This document shows positions 1-8,261 of a stretch of 31,411 nt of DNA, in pieces; within the stretch, counting starts at the first letter, position 1; every line of letters starts with the position of its first letter. The notes under the pieces are model-generated. The model saw only the letters and a program-made list of their open reading frames with translations, ran no database searches and was not told the DNA's origin. The stretch lies in assembly GCA_038124905.1 (NCBI GenBank), contig JAYPCW010000008.1, positions 1 to 31,411 on the forward strand, given 5' to 3'. This stretch comes from ATZT02 sp038124905. GTDB taxonomy: Bacteria > Actinomycetota > Actinomycetes > S36-B12 > UBA5976. The translations under genes and the position numbers were made by a program.

Positions 1-624
1 CTTTTAGCCGTCTTGATAGTCAGTGGGGTACGGGCTAAATGGATTTTGGGGCTTTTGCTTGCAACTTTTCTAGCAGGTGTTGCTACCTTTCAATTGGGAA
101 TACTAAAGCAATATCAATTAGATCGGCTTACTTCTTTTACTAATCCAGCATTTGACCCACAAGGAATTGGTTACAACACACTGCAAGCCAGAATTGCCAT
201 TGGTTCGGGTGGATGGTTTGGGCAAGGATTTTTAAATGGTTCGCAAACTCAAGGTAAGTACATTCCAGCTCAGCGGACTGACTTTATTTTCACTGTAGTT
301 GGTGAAGAATTTGGATTTTTAGGAATTTCATTTATGCTCATTTTGTATTTTATTATTTTGTATCGAATCTCACGCATTGCTTGGCGGGCTCCAGATCTTT
401 TTGGACGTTTAACTGCAACTGGGGTTACTGCCTGGTTTGCGGTACAGAGTTTTGAAAATATTGGAATGAATTTAGGAATAATGCCGGTTACCGGCGTTCC
501 GTTACCTTTTGTTTCTTATGGTGGATCTGCGATGTTTGTCTCTTGGATTGCAGTCGGGTTAGTCTTAGCTATTGGCCGCGAGACTAATTATCGAAAGAGT
601 CCACTGTTACAAAGGGAGCAATGA
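1..624 (+). CDS. rodA: RodA/FtsW-family peptidoglycan glycosyltransferase, C-terminal part
   Basis: This is the C-terminal 207 codons of a SEDS-family membrane glycosyltransferase, which polymerises lipid II glycan strands at the cytoplasmic membrane together with a class B penicillin-binding protein. The frame is open from base 1, so the true start lies upstream of the window. The family signature is clear: a GQGFLNGSQTQGKYIPAQ stretch, then TDFIFTVVGEEFG, several hydrophobic segments and the C-terminal PLPFVSYGGSAM motif. The GSQTQ...PAQRTDFIF form is closer to RodA (elongation) than to FtsW (division). An actinobacterial rodA next to the RNase E/rplU region also fits RodA. Its TGA overlaps the next start codon (ATGA), implying translational coupling. 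RodA over FtsW is likely but not proven from this fragment. Confidence 0.9.
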   Translation, partial: LLAVLIVSGVRAKWILGLLLATFLAGVATFQLGILKQYQLDRLTSFTNPAFDPQGIGYNTLQARIAIGSGGWFGQGFLNGSQTQGKYIPAQRTDFIFTVVGEEFGFLGISFMLILYFIILYRISRIAWRAPDLFGRLTATGVTAWFAVQSFENIGMNLGIMPVTGVPLPFVSYGGSAMFVSWIAVGLVLAIGRETNYRKSPLLQREQ

Positions 625-2561
625 GCACTAAAGAAAAAATCCTCGGCGAAAGCATATTTGCTGATCTAGAGAAGTTATTACCCTTTGTAAATAAACCAGT
701 GCAATATGTCGGCGGTGAGCTAAACGCGATAAAAAAAGATTGGAATCAGACACAAGTTCGCTGGTGTTTGATGTATCCAGATGCTTATGAAGTTGGGTTA
801 CCAAATCAAGGTGTGCAAATTCTTTATGAAGTATTAAACGAAAGAGCTGACTTTTTAGCAGAGAGAACCTATGCAGTCTGGCCAGATTTAGAAAAATTAA
901 TGCGAGAAAATCAGGTTGAACAATTTACTGTTGATCAGCATCGTCGAGTAAGTGATTTTGACTTCTTTGGAATTTCATTTGCTACTGAATTGGGTTATAC
1001 CAATATGTTGACCGCACTAGATTTGGCCAACATTCCTTTCGACGCTAATAAAAGAACAGACAATCACCCAATTGTGGTTGCTGGGGGGCATGCTGCTTTT
1101 AACCCAGAGCCAATTGCCAAATTTATTGATGCAGCGGTTTTAGGTGATGGCGAAGAAGTTATTTTGGCGATTAGTGAAGTTGCTAAAGAACATAAACAAG
1201 AAGGATCTCCGGGCGGGCGAGATGAATTACTTAGACGTTTAGCAGTTTCGGGCAATGTTTATGTTCCGAAATTTTATGATGTTGAATATTTTTCAGACGG
1301 AAAAATAAAAAAGGTAACTCCCAACAAGCCAGGAATTCCTTATCGAGTTTCAAAACATACTTTGATGGATTTAGATAGTTGGCCGTATCCAAAAGCTCCT
1401 TTAGTGCCGGTAGCAGAAACGGTGCACGAAAGAGCCAGTGTTGAAATATTTCGTGGCTGCACCCGCGGCTGCAGATTTTGCCAAGCGGGAATGATTACTC
1501 GCCCAGTACGTGAAAGGTCGATAACCACTGTAGCTCAAGTTGTAGACAACATGATTAAAAAAACTGGCTTCGATGAAGTTGGCTTGCTATCACTTTCAAG
1601 TGCGGACCACTCAGAAATAGCAGAAATTACTAAGGGTTTAGCTGATCGCTACGAAGGCTCAAGCACCTCACTTTCTTTACCCTCGACCAGAGTTGATGCT
1701 TTTAACATTGATTTAGCGAATGAATTAAGTCGTAACGGCAGACGTAGCGGTTTAACTTTTGCTCCAGAAGGTGGCTCAGAGCGAATCCGAAAAGTAATTA
1801 ACAAAATGGTTACCGAAGAAGATTTAATTCGTACTGTTACTACCGCCTACGCCAACGGGTGGCGGCAGGTCAAGCTTTATTTCATGTGTGGCCTTCCAAC
1901 AGAAACTGACGAGGACGTATTGCAAATTGCCAGGATGGCAGCAGAGGTGATTCGCGAAGGTAGAAAAGCTTCTGGCCGTAAAGATATAAGAACTACTGTT
2001 TCAATCGGGGGCTTTGTTCCTAAGCCGCACACACCGTTTCAATGGGCAGCACAATTATCTTGGCAAGAAACAGACAGAAGACTGCTAAATCTAAAGGACG
2101 AAATTAAACAAAATAAAGAAGTAGGAAAGTCAATTGGTTATCGCTATCACGATGGTAGGCCCGGAATTATTGAAGGATTACTTTCGCGAGGCGACCGTAG
2201 AGTCGCAGAAGTTATTGAAGCAGTTTGGCAGCGCGGACAAAGATTTGATGGTTGGCATGAACACTTTTCGTTTAATTTATGGAATGAAGTGGCTGATGAG
2301 ATTCTGAAGAAATATCAGATCGATTTAGATTGGTTTACTACCCGCGAAAGAAATTTTGAAGAGGTATTACCTTGGGATCATTTAGATTCAGGCTTAGATC
2401 GTGGTTGGCTTTGGCAAGATTGGCAAGATGCAATCAATGGGGCAGAAGTAGAAGATTGTCGTTGGACGGCATGCTATGACTGCGGAGTGTGCCCAAGCAT
2501 GGGCACAGATATTCAAATTGGCCCAAGTGGAGTAAAGACTCTGCCTTTAACTGTGGTTTGA
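621..2561 (+). CDS. TIGR03960-type radical SAM protein with B12-binding-like N-terminus
   Basis: This 646-residue protein matches the TIGR03960 family of radical SAM enzymes. The 4Fe-4S cluster motif is visible as GCTRGCRFCQAG with cysteines C280, C284 and C287 (CxxxCxxC). The N-terminal part (about residues 40-250) resembles the Rossmann-like cobalamin-binding domain found in this class, with GGHAAFNPEP. The family GGSERIRKVINK and GLPTETDED stretches lie in the barrel, and a cysteine cluster (CRWTACYDCGVCP) sits near the C-terminus. The biochemical reaction of the family is not established to my knowledge. It is typically encoded with, or fused to, the TIGR03936/DUF2344 protein that follows here, and near RNase E/G and L21. 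The ATG overlaps the rodA stop (ATGA); a GGGAG precedes it at short spacing. The family assignment is confident, the function is not. Confidence 0.92.
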   Translation: MSTKEKILGESIFADLEKLLPFVNKPVQYVGGELNAIKKDWNQTQVRWCLMYPDAYEVGLPNQGVQILYEVLNERADFLAERTYAVWPDLEKLMRENQVEQFTVDQHRRVSDFDFFGISFATELGYTNMLTALDLANIPFDANKRTDNHPIVVAGGHAAFNPEPIAKFIDAAVLGDGEEVILAISEVAKEHKQEGSPGGRDELLRRLAVSGNVYVPKFYDVEYFSDGKIKKVTPNKPGIPYRVSKHTLMDLDSWPYPKAPLVPVAETVHERASVEIFRGCTRGCRFCQAGMITRPVRERSITTVAQVVDNMIKKTGFDEVGLLSLSSADHSEIAEITKGLADRYEGSSTSLSLPSTRVDAFNIDLANELSRNGRRSGLTFAPEGGSERIRKVINKMVTEEDLIRTVTTAYANGWRQVKLYFMCGLPTETDEDVLQIARMAAEVIREGRKASGRKDIRTTVSIGGFVPKPHTPFQWAAQLSWQETDRRLLNLKDEIKQNKEVGKSIGYRYHDGRPGIIEGLLSRGDRRVAEVIEAVWQRGQRFDGWHEHFSFNLWNEVADEILKKYQIDLDWFTTRERNFEEVLPWDHLDSGLDRGWLWQDWQDAINGAEVEDCRWTACYDCGVCPSMGTDIQIGPSGVKTLPLTVV

Positions 2562-2562
2562 A

Positions 2563-3300
2563 TTGGCAAATACCCCACCCGATAGGCAAACCTTGCCAGT
2601 TGTACAAAAAATTCGGATGCGTTATGAAAAATTAGGACGAATGAAATTCAGTTCGCATCGCGACTTTCAAAGAGCTTTAGAAAGAGCTATTAGAAGATCA
2701 AAAATCCCAATTGCCTATAGTGCTGGATTTTCACCACATCCAAAAATTTCCTACGCTAATGCGGCACCGACTGGCTGCGCCAGTCTTGCTGAGTACATTG
2801 AAATTGGACTCACAGAACCAGTAGATCCAGAATTAGTAAAGAATTTGATAAACGAAGCTTTGGGCGATGGCTTAAGTATTAAAGATGCCGTTGTTGCTCG
2901 CAATAAAGACTTCATTGATCAACTGGAAGCGTCGCTCTGGCAGATCGAATTAACAGCGGTAAGTGAAAGTAAAGTCCGAGAGGCGGTCAAAAAATTGCTC
3001 GAGACCCAAGAGGTGGTCGTCGAGCGATTGACTAAGCAGGGGATTCGAAAATTCGACGCTAGAGGAGCTATTTTGGCTTTGCGGGTTAATGCTGCCGAGC
3101 CCTCCAGGGGGTATGCGATAATTGAGGTAGTCGTTCGGTCAGGTAATCCGACCGTTCGGCCAGACGATGTTTTATCCGCTCTAAAAAGCGCGGGTGGCTT
3201 GGCTCTAACCGTCCCACCAATGGTGACCCGGCGAGCCCAAGGGAAGTTAACTGAGGACCCTTTTCAGTTACTAGACCCCTTTGCCCTCGATCGCGAATAA
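2563..3300 (+). CDS. TIGR03936 family (DUF2344) protein, partner of the radical SAM protein
   Basis: This 245-residue protein belongs to the radical-SAM-associated DUF2344 family. The signature lies near the N-terminus: RMRYEKLGRMKFSSHRDF followed by RALERAIRRSKIPIAYSAGF and SPHPKISYANA. The TTG start begins one base after the stop of the preceding gene, with no clear Shine-Dalgarno sequence. An in-frame ATG at 2617 is an alternative but would cut close to the conserved start of the domain. In many genomes this domain is fused to the C-terminus of the radical SAM protein. Here the two are separate, adjacent genes, which supports a common complex. The C-terminal half is less conserved and ends with a TEDPFQLLDPF tail. 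No reaction is known to me, so a role in RNA or protein modification is only a guess from the RNase E/ribosomal context. Confidence 0.88.
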   Translation: MANTPPDRQTLPVVQKIRMRYEKLGRMKFSSHRDFQRALERAIRRSKIPIAYSAGFSPHPKISYANAAPTGCASLAEYIEIGLTEPVDPELVKNLINEALGDGLSIKDAVVARNKDFIDQLEASLWQIELTAVSESKVREAVKKLLETQEVVVERLTKQGIRKFDARGAILALRVNAAEPSRGYAIIEVVVRSGNPTVRPDDVLSALKSAGGLALTVPPMVTRRAQGKLTEDPFQLLDPFALDRE

Positions 3301-3412
3301 AACTCGCAACCACAGATTTCTGCCAGATTACAAAAGTTTTCTGGTACCGACCAAGTTTTGTTAGTTCGTTTTTTAGGAATTAACTGGCTTTAAGATTTAG
3401 GAGTACCTCGTC

Positions 3413-5269
3413 GTGAACGACGATTTAGAAAAAGAAAATACTGATTCATCACGTAGCGCCACTTTTTCAGCTGACCAAGATTCCAAGCAAGCACCGGCTG
3501 AGACCAAGTTAGGCACCCCTGCGGTGGCTTTTCAATCGGCAGAAGTCCCACGCACCTTCACTCCTCGCAGTAAAGATGAAGGCCAAGAAGAGCCAGTTAG
3601 AAAAAGAAAAATGAGTTTACGTCGACGCCGTAAGGGCGATGATGCAGAAACTCCTTCAGAAGAAGTTGAAACTGTTGATGAGGTACAAAAAAGCGATGAG
3701 AACGAAGAAGAAACTCCGGTAACTTTCAAGCGCCGCAGACGACGTCGCAGTAATGAGCCAGATGCGCAAGTGACAGCAGAAGATCCACCAAACACCGTGG
3801 TTCGAGTACGTAAACCTCGCGAACGAGAGGCAACTGGCAGAAACTCAACACGTCTAGAGGCAAAGCGGCAAAGAAGGCGCGATAGTCGGGATACCGGTAG
3901 ACGTCGGGCGCCAGTATTGACCGAGGCAGAATTTTTAGCACGCCGCGAGGCCGTTGACCGAGTCATGGTGGTTCGTGAAAAAGAAGATCGGATTCAAATT
4001 GCTGTTCTAGAAGATGAAATTTTAGTAGAGCACTACGTATCTAGAAATCAATCAGCATCATTAATAGGAAACGTTTATTTAGGAAAAGTACAAAATGTTT
4101 TACCAAGCATGGAAGCCGCCTTTATAGATATCGGGCGAGGCCGAAATGGCGTACTTTATGCCGGTGAAGTTAATTGGGATGCCGCTGGAATGGATGGGCA
4201 GCCAAAAAGAATTGAATTAGCTTTGCATACCAACGATAAAGTCTTAGTTCAAGTTACCAAAGATCCAGTTGGCCAAAAAGGTGCTCGTTTAACAAGTCAA
4301 ATTTCTTTACCTGGACGATATTTAGTTTTTGTACCTGATGGATCAGTTACTGGAATCAGTAGAAAATTACCTGAAGGTGAGAGAATCAGACTGAAGAAAA
4401 TTTTGCGTGACATTGTGCCTGATGGTGCCGGAGTAATCGTAAGAACTGCAGCTGAAGGTGCAACCGAGGAGCAATTACAAAGAGACGTTGCTCGCCTGCA
4501 GGCGCAATGGGAAAACATAAAGCAACAAACTGAAACAGCAACTCCTACCTCATTACTTTATTCAGAACCAGATCTGGCAATCAGAGTCGTTCGAGACATC
4601 TTTAATGAAGATTTTAAGAAATTGATTGTGCAAGGTGAAGAAGCCTGGGACACAGTTGAACAGTATGTGACATATGTCGCTCCAGATCTAGCTTCAAGGC
4701 TTGAAAAGTGGGTGAATACTGAAGATGTATTTACGGCGCATCGGATAGACGAACAGCTAGCTAAAGCTTTAGATCGAAAGGTTTACTTACCTTCTGGCGG
4801 ATCATTAGTAATTGATCGAACTGAAGCGATGACGGTAATCGACGTTAACACCGGAAAATTCATTGGCCAAGGTGGAAACCTTGAAGATACGGTTACTGAA
4901 AATAATTTGCAAGCAGCCGAAGAAATAGTTAGACAACTAAGGTTACGTGATATCGGCGGCATTATCGTAATTGATTTCATCGATATGGTTTTAGAAAGCA
5001 ACAGAGATGCGGTAGTGCGCCGTTTGGTCGAGTGCCTGGGTCGAGATCGCACTAAGCACCAAGTTGCTGAGGTTTCTTCTTTAGGTCTAGTACAAATGAC
5101 TCGAAAAAGAATTTCCTCGGGACTCTTGGAAACTTTCTCTGAAAACTGTGAAGCCTGTAATGGCCGAGGGGTAAAGGTCTTTTCGGAGCCGGTGGAGCAT
5201 AAACACTCAGATCGCCTGATCAAGCCGAGAAAAGATGAGAATCCAGAGGGTGAAGAAAAGACAGCCTAA
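3413..5269 (+). CDS. rne: Ribonuclease E/G
   Basis: This is the endoribonuclease of mRNA decay and rRNA processing, 618 residues long. About the first 180 residues are low-complexity and rich in Arg, Glu and Ser, with arginine clusters (KRRRRRRS, RRRRK) typical of actinobacterial RNase E N-terminal extensions that bind RNA or partner enzymes. The S1 domain follows at about residues 210-300 (ASLIGNVYLGKVQNVLPSM). The two metal-binding aspartates of the catalytic site align to D477 (DVNTGK) and D521 (IVIDFIDM), and the zinc-link CEACNGRG gives C579 and C582. No long C-terminal scaffold is present. The GTG start at 3413 is preceded by TAGGAG at 3398-3403. The 112-base gap before it has no convincing promoter. 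The gene stands just before rplU, a common arrangement. The symbol could equally be rng. Confidence 0.95.
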   Translation: MNDDLEKENTDSSRSATFSADQDSKQAPAETKLGTPAVAFQSAEVPRTFTPRSKDEGQEEPVRKRKMSLRRRRKGDDAETPSEEVETVDEVQKSDENEEETPVTFKRRRRRRSNEPDAQVTAEDPPNTVVRVRKPREREATGRNSTRLEAKRQRRRDSRDTGRRRAPVLTEAEFLARREAVDRVMVVREKEDRIQIAVLEDEILVEHYVSRNQSASLIGNVYLGKVQNVLPSMEAAFIDIGRGRNGVLYAGEVNWDAAGMDGQPKRIELALHTNDKVLVQVTKDPVGQKGARLTSQISLPGRYLVFVPDGSVTGISRKLPEGERIRLKKILRDIVPDGAGVIVRTAAEGATEEQLQRDVARLQAQWENIKQQTETATPTSLLYSEPDLAIRVVRDIFNEDFKKLIVQGEEAWDTVEQYVTYVAPDLASRLEKWVNTEDVFTAHRIDEQLAKALDRKVYLPSGGSLVIDRTEAMTVIDVNTGKFIGQGGNLEDTVTENNLQAAEEIVRQLRLRDIGGIIVIDFIDMVLESNRDAVVRRLVECLGRDRTKHQVAEVSSLGLVQMTRKRISSGLLETFSENCEACNGRGVKVFSEPVEHKHSDRLIKPRKDENPEGEEKTA

Positions 5270-5293
5270 ACCCAACTACCACCCACCAAGAGG

Positions 5294-5344
5294 GCTTTTA
5301 GTAATCTAGGACGACCTGCCAAAAGCAGTAATTAGGAGAAAATC
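5294..5344 (+). promoter_or_regulatory. rplU 5' leader with possible autoregulatory structure
   Basis: Between RNase E/G and rplU lies a leader with an inverted repeat GCTTTT (5294-5299) / AAAAGC (5321-5326). It also has an imperfect direct repeat, AGTAATCTAGGA (5300-5311) and AGTAATTAGGA (5327-5337). The second copy contains the Shine-Dalgarno sequence of rplU. Leaders upstream of L21 genes act as autoregulatory sites in some Firmicutes. Whether this is comparable is a guess, and the stem is only six pairs with a 21-base loop. Confidence 0.25.
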
Positions 5345-5659
5345 TTGTACGCGATAGTTAAAACCGGAGCCAACCAAGAAAAGGTTGCAGTCGGAGATCA
5401 AATTACTACCAATCGGGTAGATGCTGCTTTGGGTAGCAAGGTTGAATTGCCAGCGGTTTTAATTGTTGAAGATGGCGCTATTACTCATGACCCACAAACT
5501 CTTTCGGCAACTAAAGTTTTAGCTGAAGTCGTTTCTCATTCACGAGGACCAAAAATTAGCATTCAGCACTACCGAAACAAAACAGGCTACAAGCGTCGCC
5601 TGGGACACAGACAAGAATTAACTACGCTTCGGGTTACCGACATAAAGGTAGGTAAATAA
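5345..5659 (+). CDS. rplU: Large ribosomal subunit protein bL21
   Basis: This is a 104-residue 50S protein that binds 23S rRNA. The N-terminus MYAIVKTG is canonical and the C-terminal part carries the rRNA-binding HYRNKTGYKRRLGHRQ motif. The usual GGKQYKV is here GANQEKV, a mild deviation seen near the protein start. The TTG start is set by the conserved protein start and by AGGAG at 5334-5338, at normal spacing. It is followed two bases later by rpmA, and the two are expected to be one transcript ending at the hairpin at 5935-5963. Confidence 0.96.
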   Translation: MYAIVKTGANQEKVAVGDQITTNRVDAALGSKVELPAVLIVEDGAITHDPQTLSATKVLAEVVSHSRGPKISIQHYRNKTGYKRRLGHRQELTTLRVTDIKVGK

Positions 5660-5661
5660 AA

Positions 5662-5916
5662 ATGGCATCCAAAAAAGGTGTATCAAGCACTCGTAATGGT
5701 CGCGATTCAAATGCACAAAGACTTGGCGTAAAGCGCTTCGGTGGCCAGGTTGTTGGAGCTGGTGAAATTTTGGTACGCCAAAGAGGCACTCGCTTTCACG
5801 CCGGACAAAATGTAGGTCGTGGTGGAGATGACACTCTTTTTGCGTTAGCAAATGGTGAGGTGCGATTTGGAACTCGACGCGGTCGTCGCGTGGTAGATAT
5901 CGTGCCAGCGGAGTAG
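5662..5916 (+). CDS. rpmA: Large ribosomal subunit protein bL27
   Basis: This is an 84-residue 50S protein at the peptidyl transferase centre. The sequence MASKKGVSSTRNGRDSNAQR is typical, followed by GVKRFGGQVVGAGEILVRQR and GTRFHAGQNVGRGGDDTLFA. It has the short N-terminus of lineages whose L27 needs no processing; the extra Firmicutes-type leader peptide is absent. It starts with ATG two bases after the rplU stop. Transcription very likely ends just downstream at the strong hairpin, separating the ribosomal pair from obgE. Confidence 0.97.
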   Translation: MASKKGVSSTRNGRDSNAQRLGVKRFGGQVVGAGEILVRQRGTRFHAGQNVGRGGDDTLFALANGEVRFGTRRGRRVVDIVPAE

Positions 5917-5934
5917 TCCGCTCAAAATTTTTTG

Positions 5935-5963
5935 AAAAGGGCGGGGTTATCCCGCCCTTTTTT
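5935..5963 (+). terminator. Rho-independent terminator after rpmA
   Basis: AAAAGGGCGGG (5935-5945) and CCCGCCCTTTT (5951-5961) form a perfect 11-pair stem around a GTTAT loop, followed by further T residues. It lies 18 bases after the rpmA stop and before the obgE ribosome-binding site. The A-run/T-run symmetry means it could work on both strands, though no minus-strand gene is seen nearby. It is the only clear intrinsic terminator in the window. Confidence 0.93.
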
Positions 5964-5972
5964 ATTTGGATT

Positions 5973-5980
5973 AAGGAGGT
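5973..5980 (+). promoter_or_regulatory. Strong ribosome-binding site of obgE that fixes the start
   Basis: AAGGAGGT is an almost perfect anti-16S match. An in-frame GTG at 5979 overlaps this site and so cannot be the start. The ATG at 5988, seven bases downstream, has ideal spacing and gives the normal Obg N-terminus MFVDKV. Confidence 0.85.
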
Positions 5981-5987
5981 GCAGTTG

Positions 5988-7131
5988 ATGTTCGTAGATA
6001 AAGTTGTGATTTTTGCAAAAGCAGGAAACGGCGGCAATGGCTGCACTTCTGTTTTACGAGAAAAGTTTAAGCCTTTAGGCGGACCCGATGGGGGAGACGG
6101 CGGAAAGGGTGGCGACGTAATTGTAAAAGTCGATCTTGACGTAAATAGTCTTCTGGAATTTCATCGTTACCCTCATCAAAATGCAGCAAACGGTAAACCA
6201 GGAATGGGTGGACACAGAGCCGGGGCGAATGGCGAAGATTTAGTTTTAAATGTACCTAATGGCACTGTTATTAAAAACAATAAAGGCGAAGTCATCGTTG
6301 ACTTAATAGGCGTTGGTACGGAATATGTAATTGCTCAAGGTGGGCGAGGTGGCTTAGGTAATGCCAGCTTGGCATCAACTAAAAGGAAAGCACCAGGTTT
6401 TGCTTTACTCGGCGAGGAAGGTGAGCAACAAGAAGTTCAATTAGAACTTAAATCATTAGCAGACGTTGCTTTAGTGGGGTTTCCCTCGAGTGGAAAATCT
6501 AGTTTAATTTCAGTAATTAGTGCGGCGAAACCGAAGATTGCTGATTACCCATTTACAACCTTAGTGCCGAATTTAGGCGTGGTAAAAGCAGGAGATACTT
6601 CATTTACTGTTGCTGACGTTCCCGGTTTAATTCCTGGTGCCAGTGAAGGCAAGGGACTTGGCTTAGATTTTTTAAGACACATAGAACGCTGCAGCGTAAT
6701 TGCACACGTAATTGACTGCGCCACTTTAGAGCCAAATCGAGACCCGNNNNNNNNNNNNNNNNNNNNNNNNNNNNNNNNNNNNNNNNNNNNNNNNNNNNNN
6801 NNNNNNNNNNNNNNNNNNNNNNNNNNNNNNNNNNNNNNNNNNNNNNGTTAGTTTTGATGGAATTCGCTATTGGGTTAAAGGCGAGAAAATTTTTCGATGG
6901 GTCAAGCAAACTGATTTTTCTAACGATGAAGCAGTTGGCTACTTAGCAGATCGTTTAGCGCGTGCTGGCGTAGAAGAAGAATTGCTTCGACAAGGCGCTA
7001 AGGCAGGTAGCGAAGTTGCAATTGGTGAAGGAAAGGATGCTGTCTTATTTGACTGGCAACCGACAATTGAAGCTGGTAAAGCAGCGACTAAAGGACCGCG
7101 TGGTAGTGATATTAGGTTGGATTATCGATGA
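5988..7131 (+). CDS. obgE: GTPase ObgE/CgtA, interrupted by an assembly gap
   Basis: Obg is an essential ribosome-associated GTPase involved in 50S assembly and the stringent response. Before the gap, 253 residues show the glycine-rich Obg fold (GGPDGGDGGKGGDV) and the G domain: G1 GFPSSGKSS at 164-172, G2 PFTT and G3 DVPG at 210-213. After the gap, 94 residues (from 6847) form the actinobacterial C-terminal OCT domain (YWVKGEKIFRWVKQTDFSND). The G4 NKxD and G5 motifs fall in the 100 N. The frame before the gap does not match the frame after it across exactly 100 bases, so the N length is a placeholder. Family proteins are about 430-480 residues, so roughly 250-400 bases should be missing. 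The stop overlaps the proB start (ATGA). There is no sign that the gene itself is broken. Confidence 0.95.
6747..6846. other. Assembly gap (100 N) inside obgE
   Basis: A run of exactly 100 N. The flanking obgE pieces are not in frame across it, and more than 85 residues of the expected protein are absent, so the true gap is longer than shown. No biological feature should be read across it. Confidence 0.98.
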
Positions 7132-8261
7132 GTAGCGACTTGTATAAAAAGATTGCTAAAGCAAAAAGAATAGTAATAAAAGTTGGTTCGTCCTCCCTAA
7201 CTAGTCACAGCGGTTCGATCGATGTGCAGCGCTTAAATGCTTTAGTAGATGAAATTGCCAAAAAGAAGCAGCAAAAAGCAGATATTGTTTTGGTTTCTTC
7301 AGGAGCCATTGCTGCAGCTTTAGCGCCGCTAGGCCTAAAGAGTCGTCCTCGAGATTTGATCATGCAGCAGGCCGCGGCCAGCGTCGGTCAAGGATTATTA
7401 GTTCATCGATACACAGAAAGATTTGCCAGCCATAACATCGTTGCTGGTCAAATCCTCTTAACTTCTGAAGATATTTCTCGTCGAAGTCATTACCGCAATG
7501 CGATTAGAACCTTTAATCAACTTTTTGATCTTGGCGTGATTCCAATTGTTAACGAGAATGACACGGTAGCTACTGAAGAGATTAGATTTGGTGACAATGA
7601 TCGATTAGCTGCTTTGGTGGCAAATTTAGTTCAGGCAGACCTGTTGCTTTTACTTTCTGATGTTGAAGGTCTTTTTGATAAATCGCCAAGCGAACCGGCT
7701 GCAAAATTAATTTCAGAAGTCAAAGATTTTAAAGAAATTTCTCAAGTTAAAGTAGGTAACGAGTCGGGCTCAAAGTTAGGCTCAGGAGGAATGCAAACTA
7801 AATTAACCGCTGCCAAAATTGCAACTTCGGCGGGGATTTGCGTAATGGTAACGGATGCAAAAAATCTAGCTAAAGCACTAGCAGGCGAACCTGTTGGAAC
7901 ACTTTTTCATCCGGCGAGTGACAAACATTCGGCACGAGAGCTTTGGCTAGCGCATGCAAGTTCGGTGATGGGCTCGGTGGTGGTTGATAGTGGAGCAGAG
8001 CGTGCTTTGCTAACAGCTCGCGCATCCCTTTTAGCGGCAGGAATCAAATCAGTTACGGGCGATTTTGCAGTGGGAGATGTGATCTCCGTATTAAATGAGA
8101 AGCAAGAGGTAATAGCTCGAGGTTTGGTCAATTTTGATTCAGATGAATTACCCAAGATAATAGGGAAGACTTCGAAGAAGATAACTGAACAACTGGGTGA
8201 AGACCTAGTGCGTGAAGTGGTTCATCTGGATGATTTAGTTTTAATCGAGGGAGCGCAGTGA
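7128..8261 (+). CDS. proB: Glutamate 5-kinase
   Basis: ProB phosphorylates glutamate to gamma-glutamyl phosphate, the first and feedback-regulated step of proline synthesis in the cytoplasm. The 377-residue protein has an N-terminal amino-acid kinase domain: IVIKVGSSSLT at about 20-30, the NENDTVATEEIRFGDNDRLA glutamate/proline region, and GSGGMQTKLTAAKIA. A C-terminal PUA domain covers about residues 280-370. Length and both domains are normal. The ATG overlaps the obgE stop and its own stop overlaps the proA start (GTGA), so obgE-proB-proA is a translationally coupled operon. The obg-proB-proA order is common in Actinobacteria. No riboswitch or attenuator is visible, so regulation is probably by proline inhibition of the enzyme. 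Confidence 0.97.
   Translation: MSSDLYKKIAKAKRIVIKVGSSSLTSHSGSIDVQRLNALVDEIAKKKQQKADIVLVSSGAIAAALAPLGLKSRPRDLIMQQAAASVGQGLLVHRYTERFASHNIVAGQILLTSEDISRRSHYRNAIRTFNQLFDLGVIPIVNENDTVATEEIRFGDNDRLAALVANLVQADLLLLLSDVEGLFDKSPSEPAAKLISEVKDFKEISQVKVGNESGSKLGSGGMQTKLTAAKIATSAGICVMVTDAKNLAKALAGEPVGTLFHPASDKHSARELWLAHASSVMGSVVVDSGAERALLTARASLLAAGIKSVTGDFAVGDVISVLNEKQEVIARGLVNFDSDELPKIIGKTSKKITEQLGEDLVREVVHLDDLVLIEGAQ

Noticed and set aside
3323..3345. CCAGA/TCTGG inverted repeat upstream of RNase E/G as a terminator
   Set aside because: The stem has only five pairs with a 13-base loop and no following T-run.
3532..3966. 144-codon open frame on the minus strand opposite the RNase E/G N-terminus
   Set aside because: It is the antisense of the Arg/Glu-rich low-complexity region, with Ser/Arg-rich composition and no recognisable family; the sense strand has a clear conserved gene.
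4783..5223. 146-codon minus-strand open frame opposite the RNase E/G catalytic domain
   Set aside because: It shadows conserved catalytic codons on the plus strand and has no family features or supporting context.
5979..5987. GTG at 5979 (or TTG at 5985) as obgE start
   Set aside because: The GTG lies inside the Shine-Dalgarno itself; the ATG at 5988 has correct spacing and gives the family N-terminus.
5618..6046. 142-codon minus-strand open frame across rplU end, rpmA and the obgE start
   Set aside because: It runs through three conserved plus-strand features and the terminator hairpin; no protein similarity is apparent.
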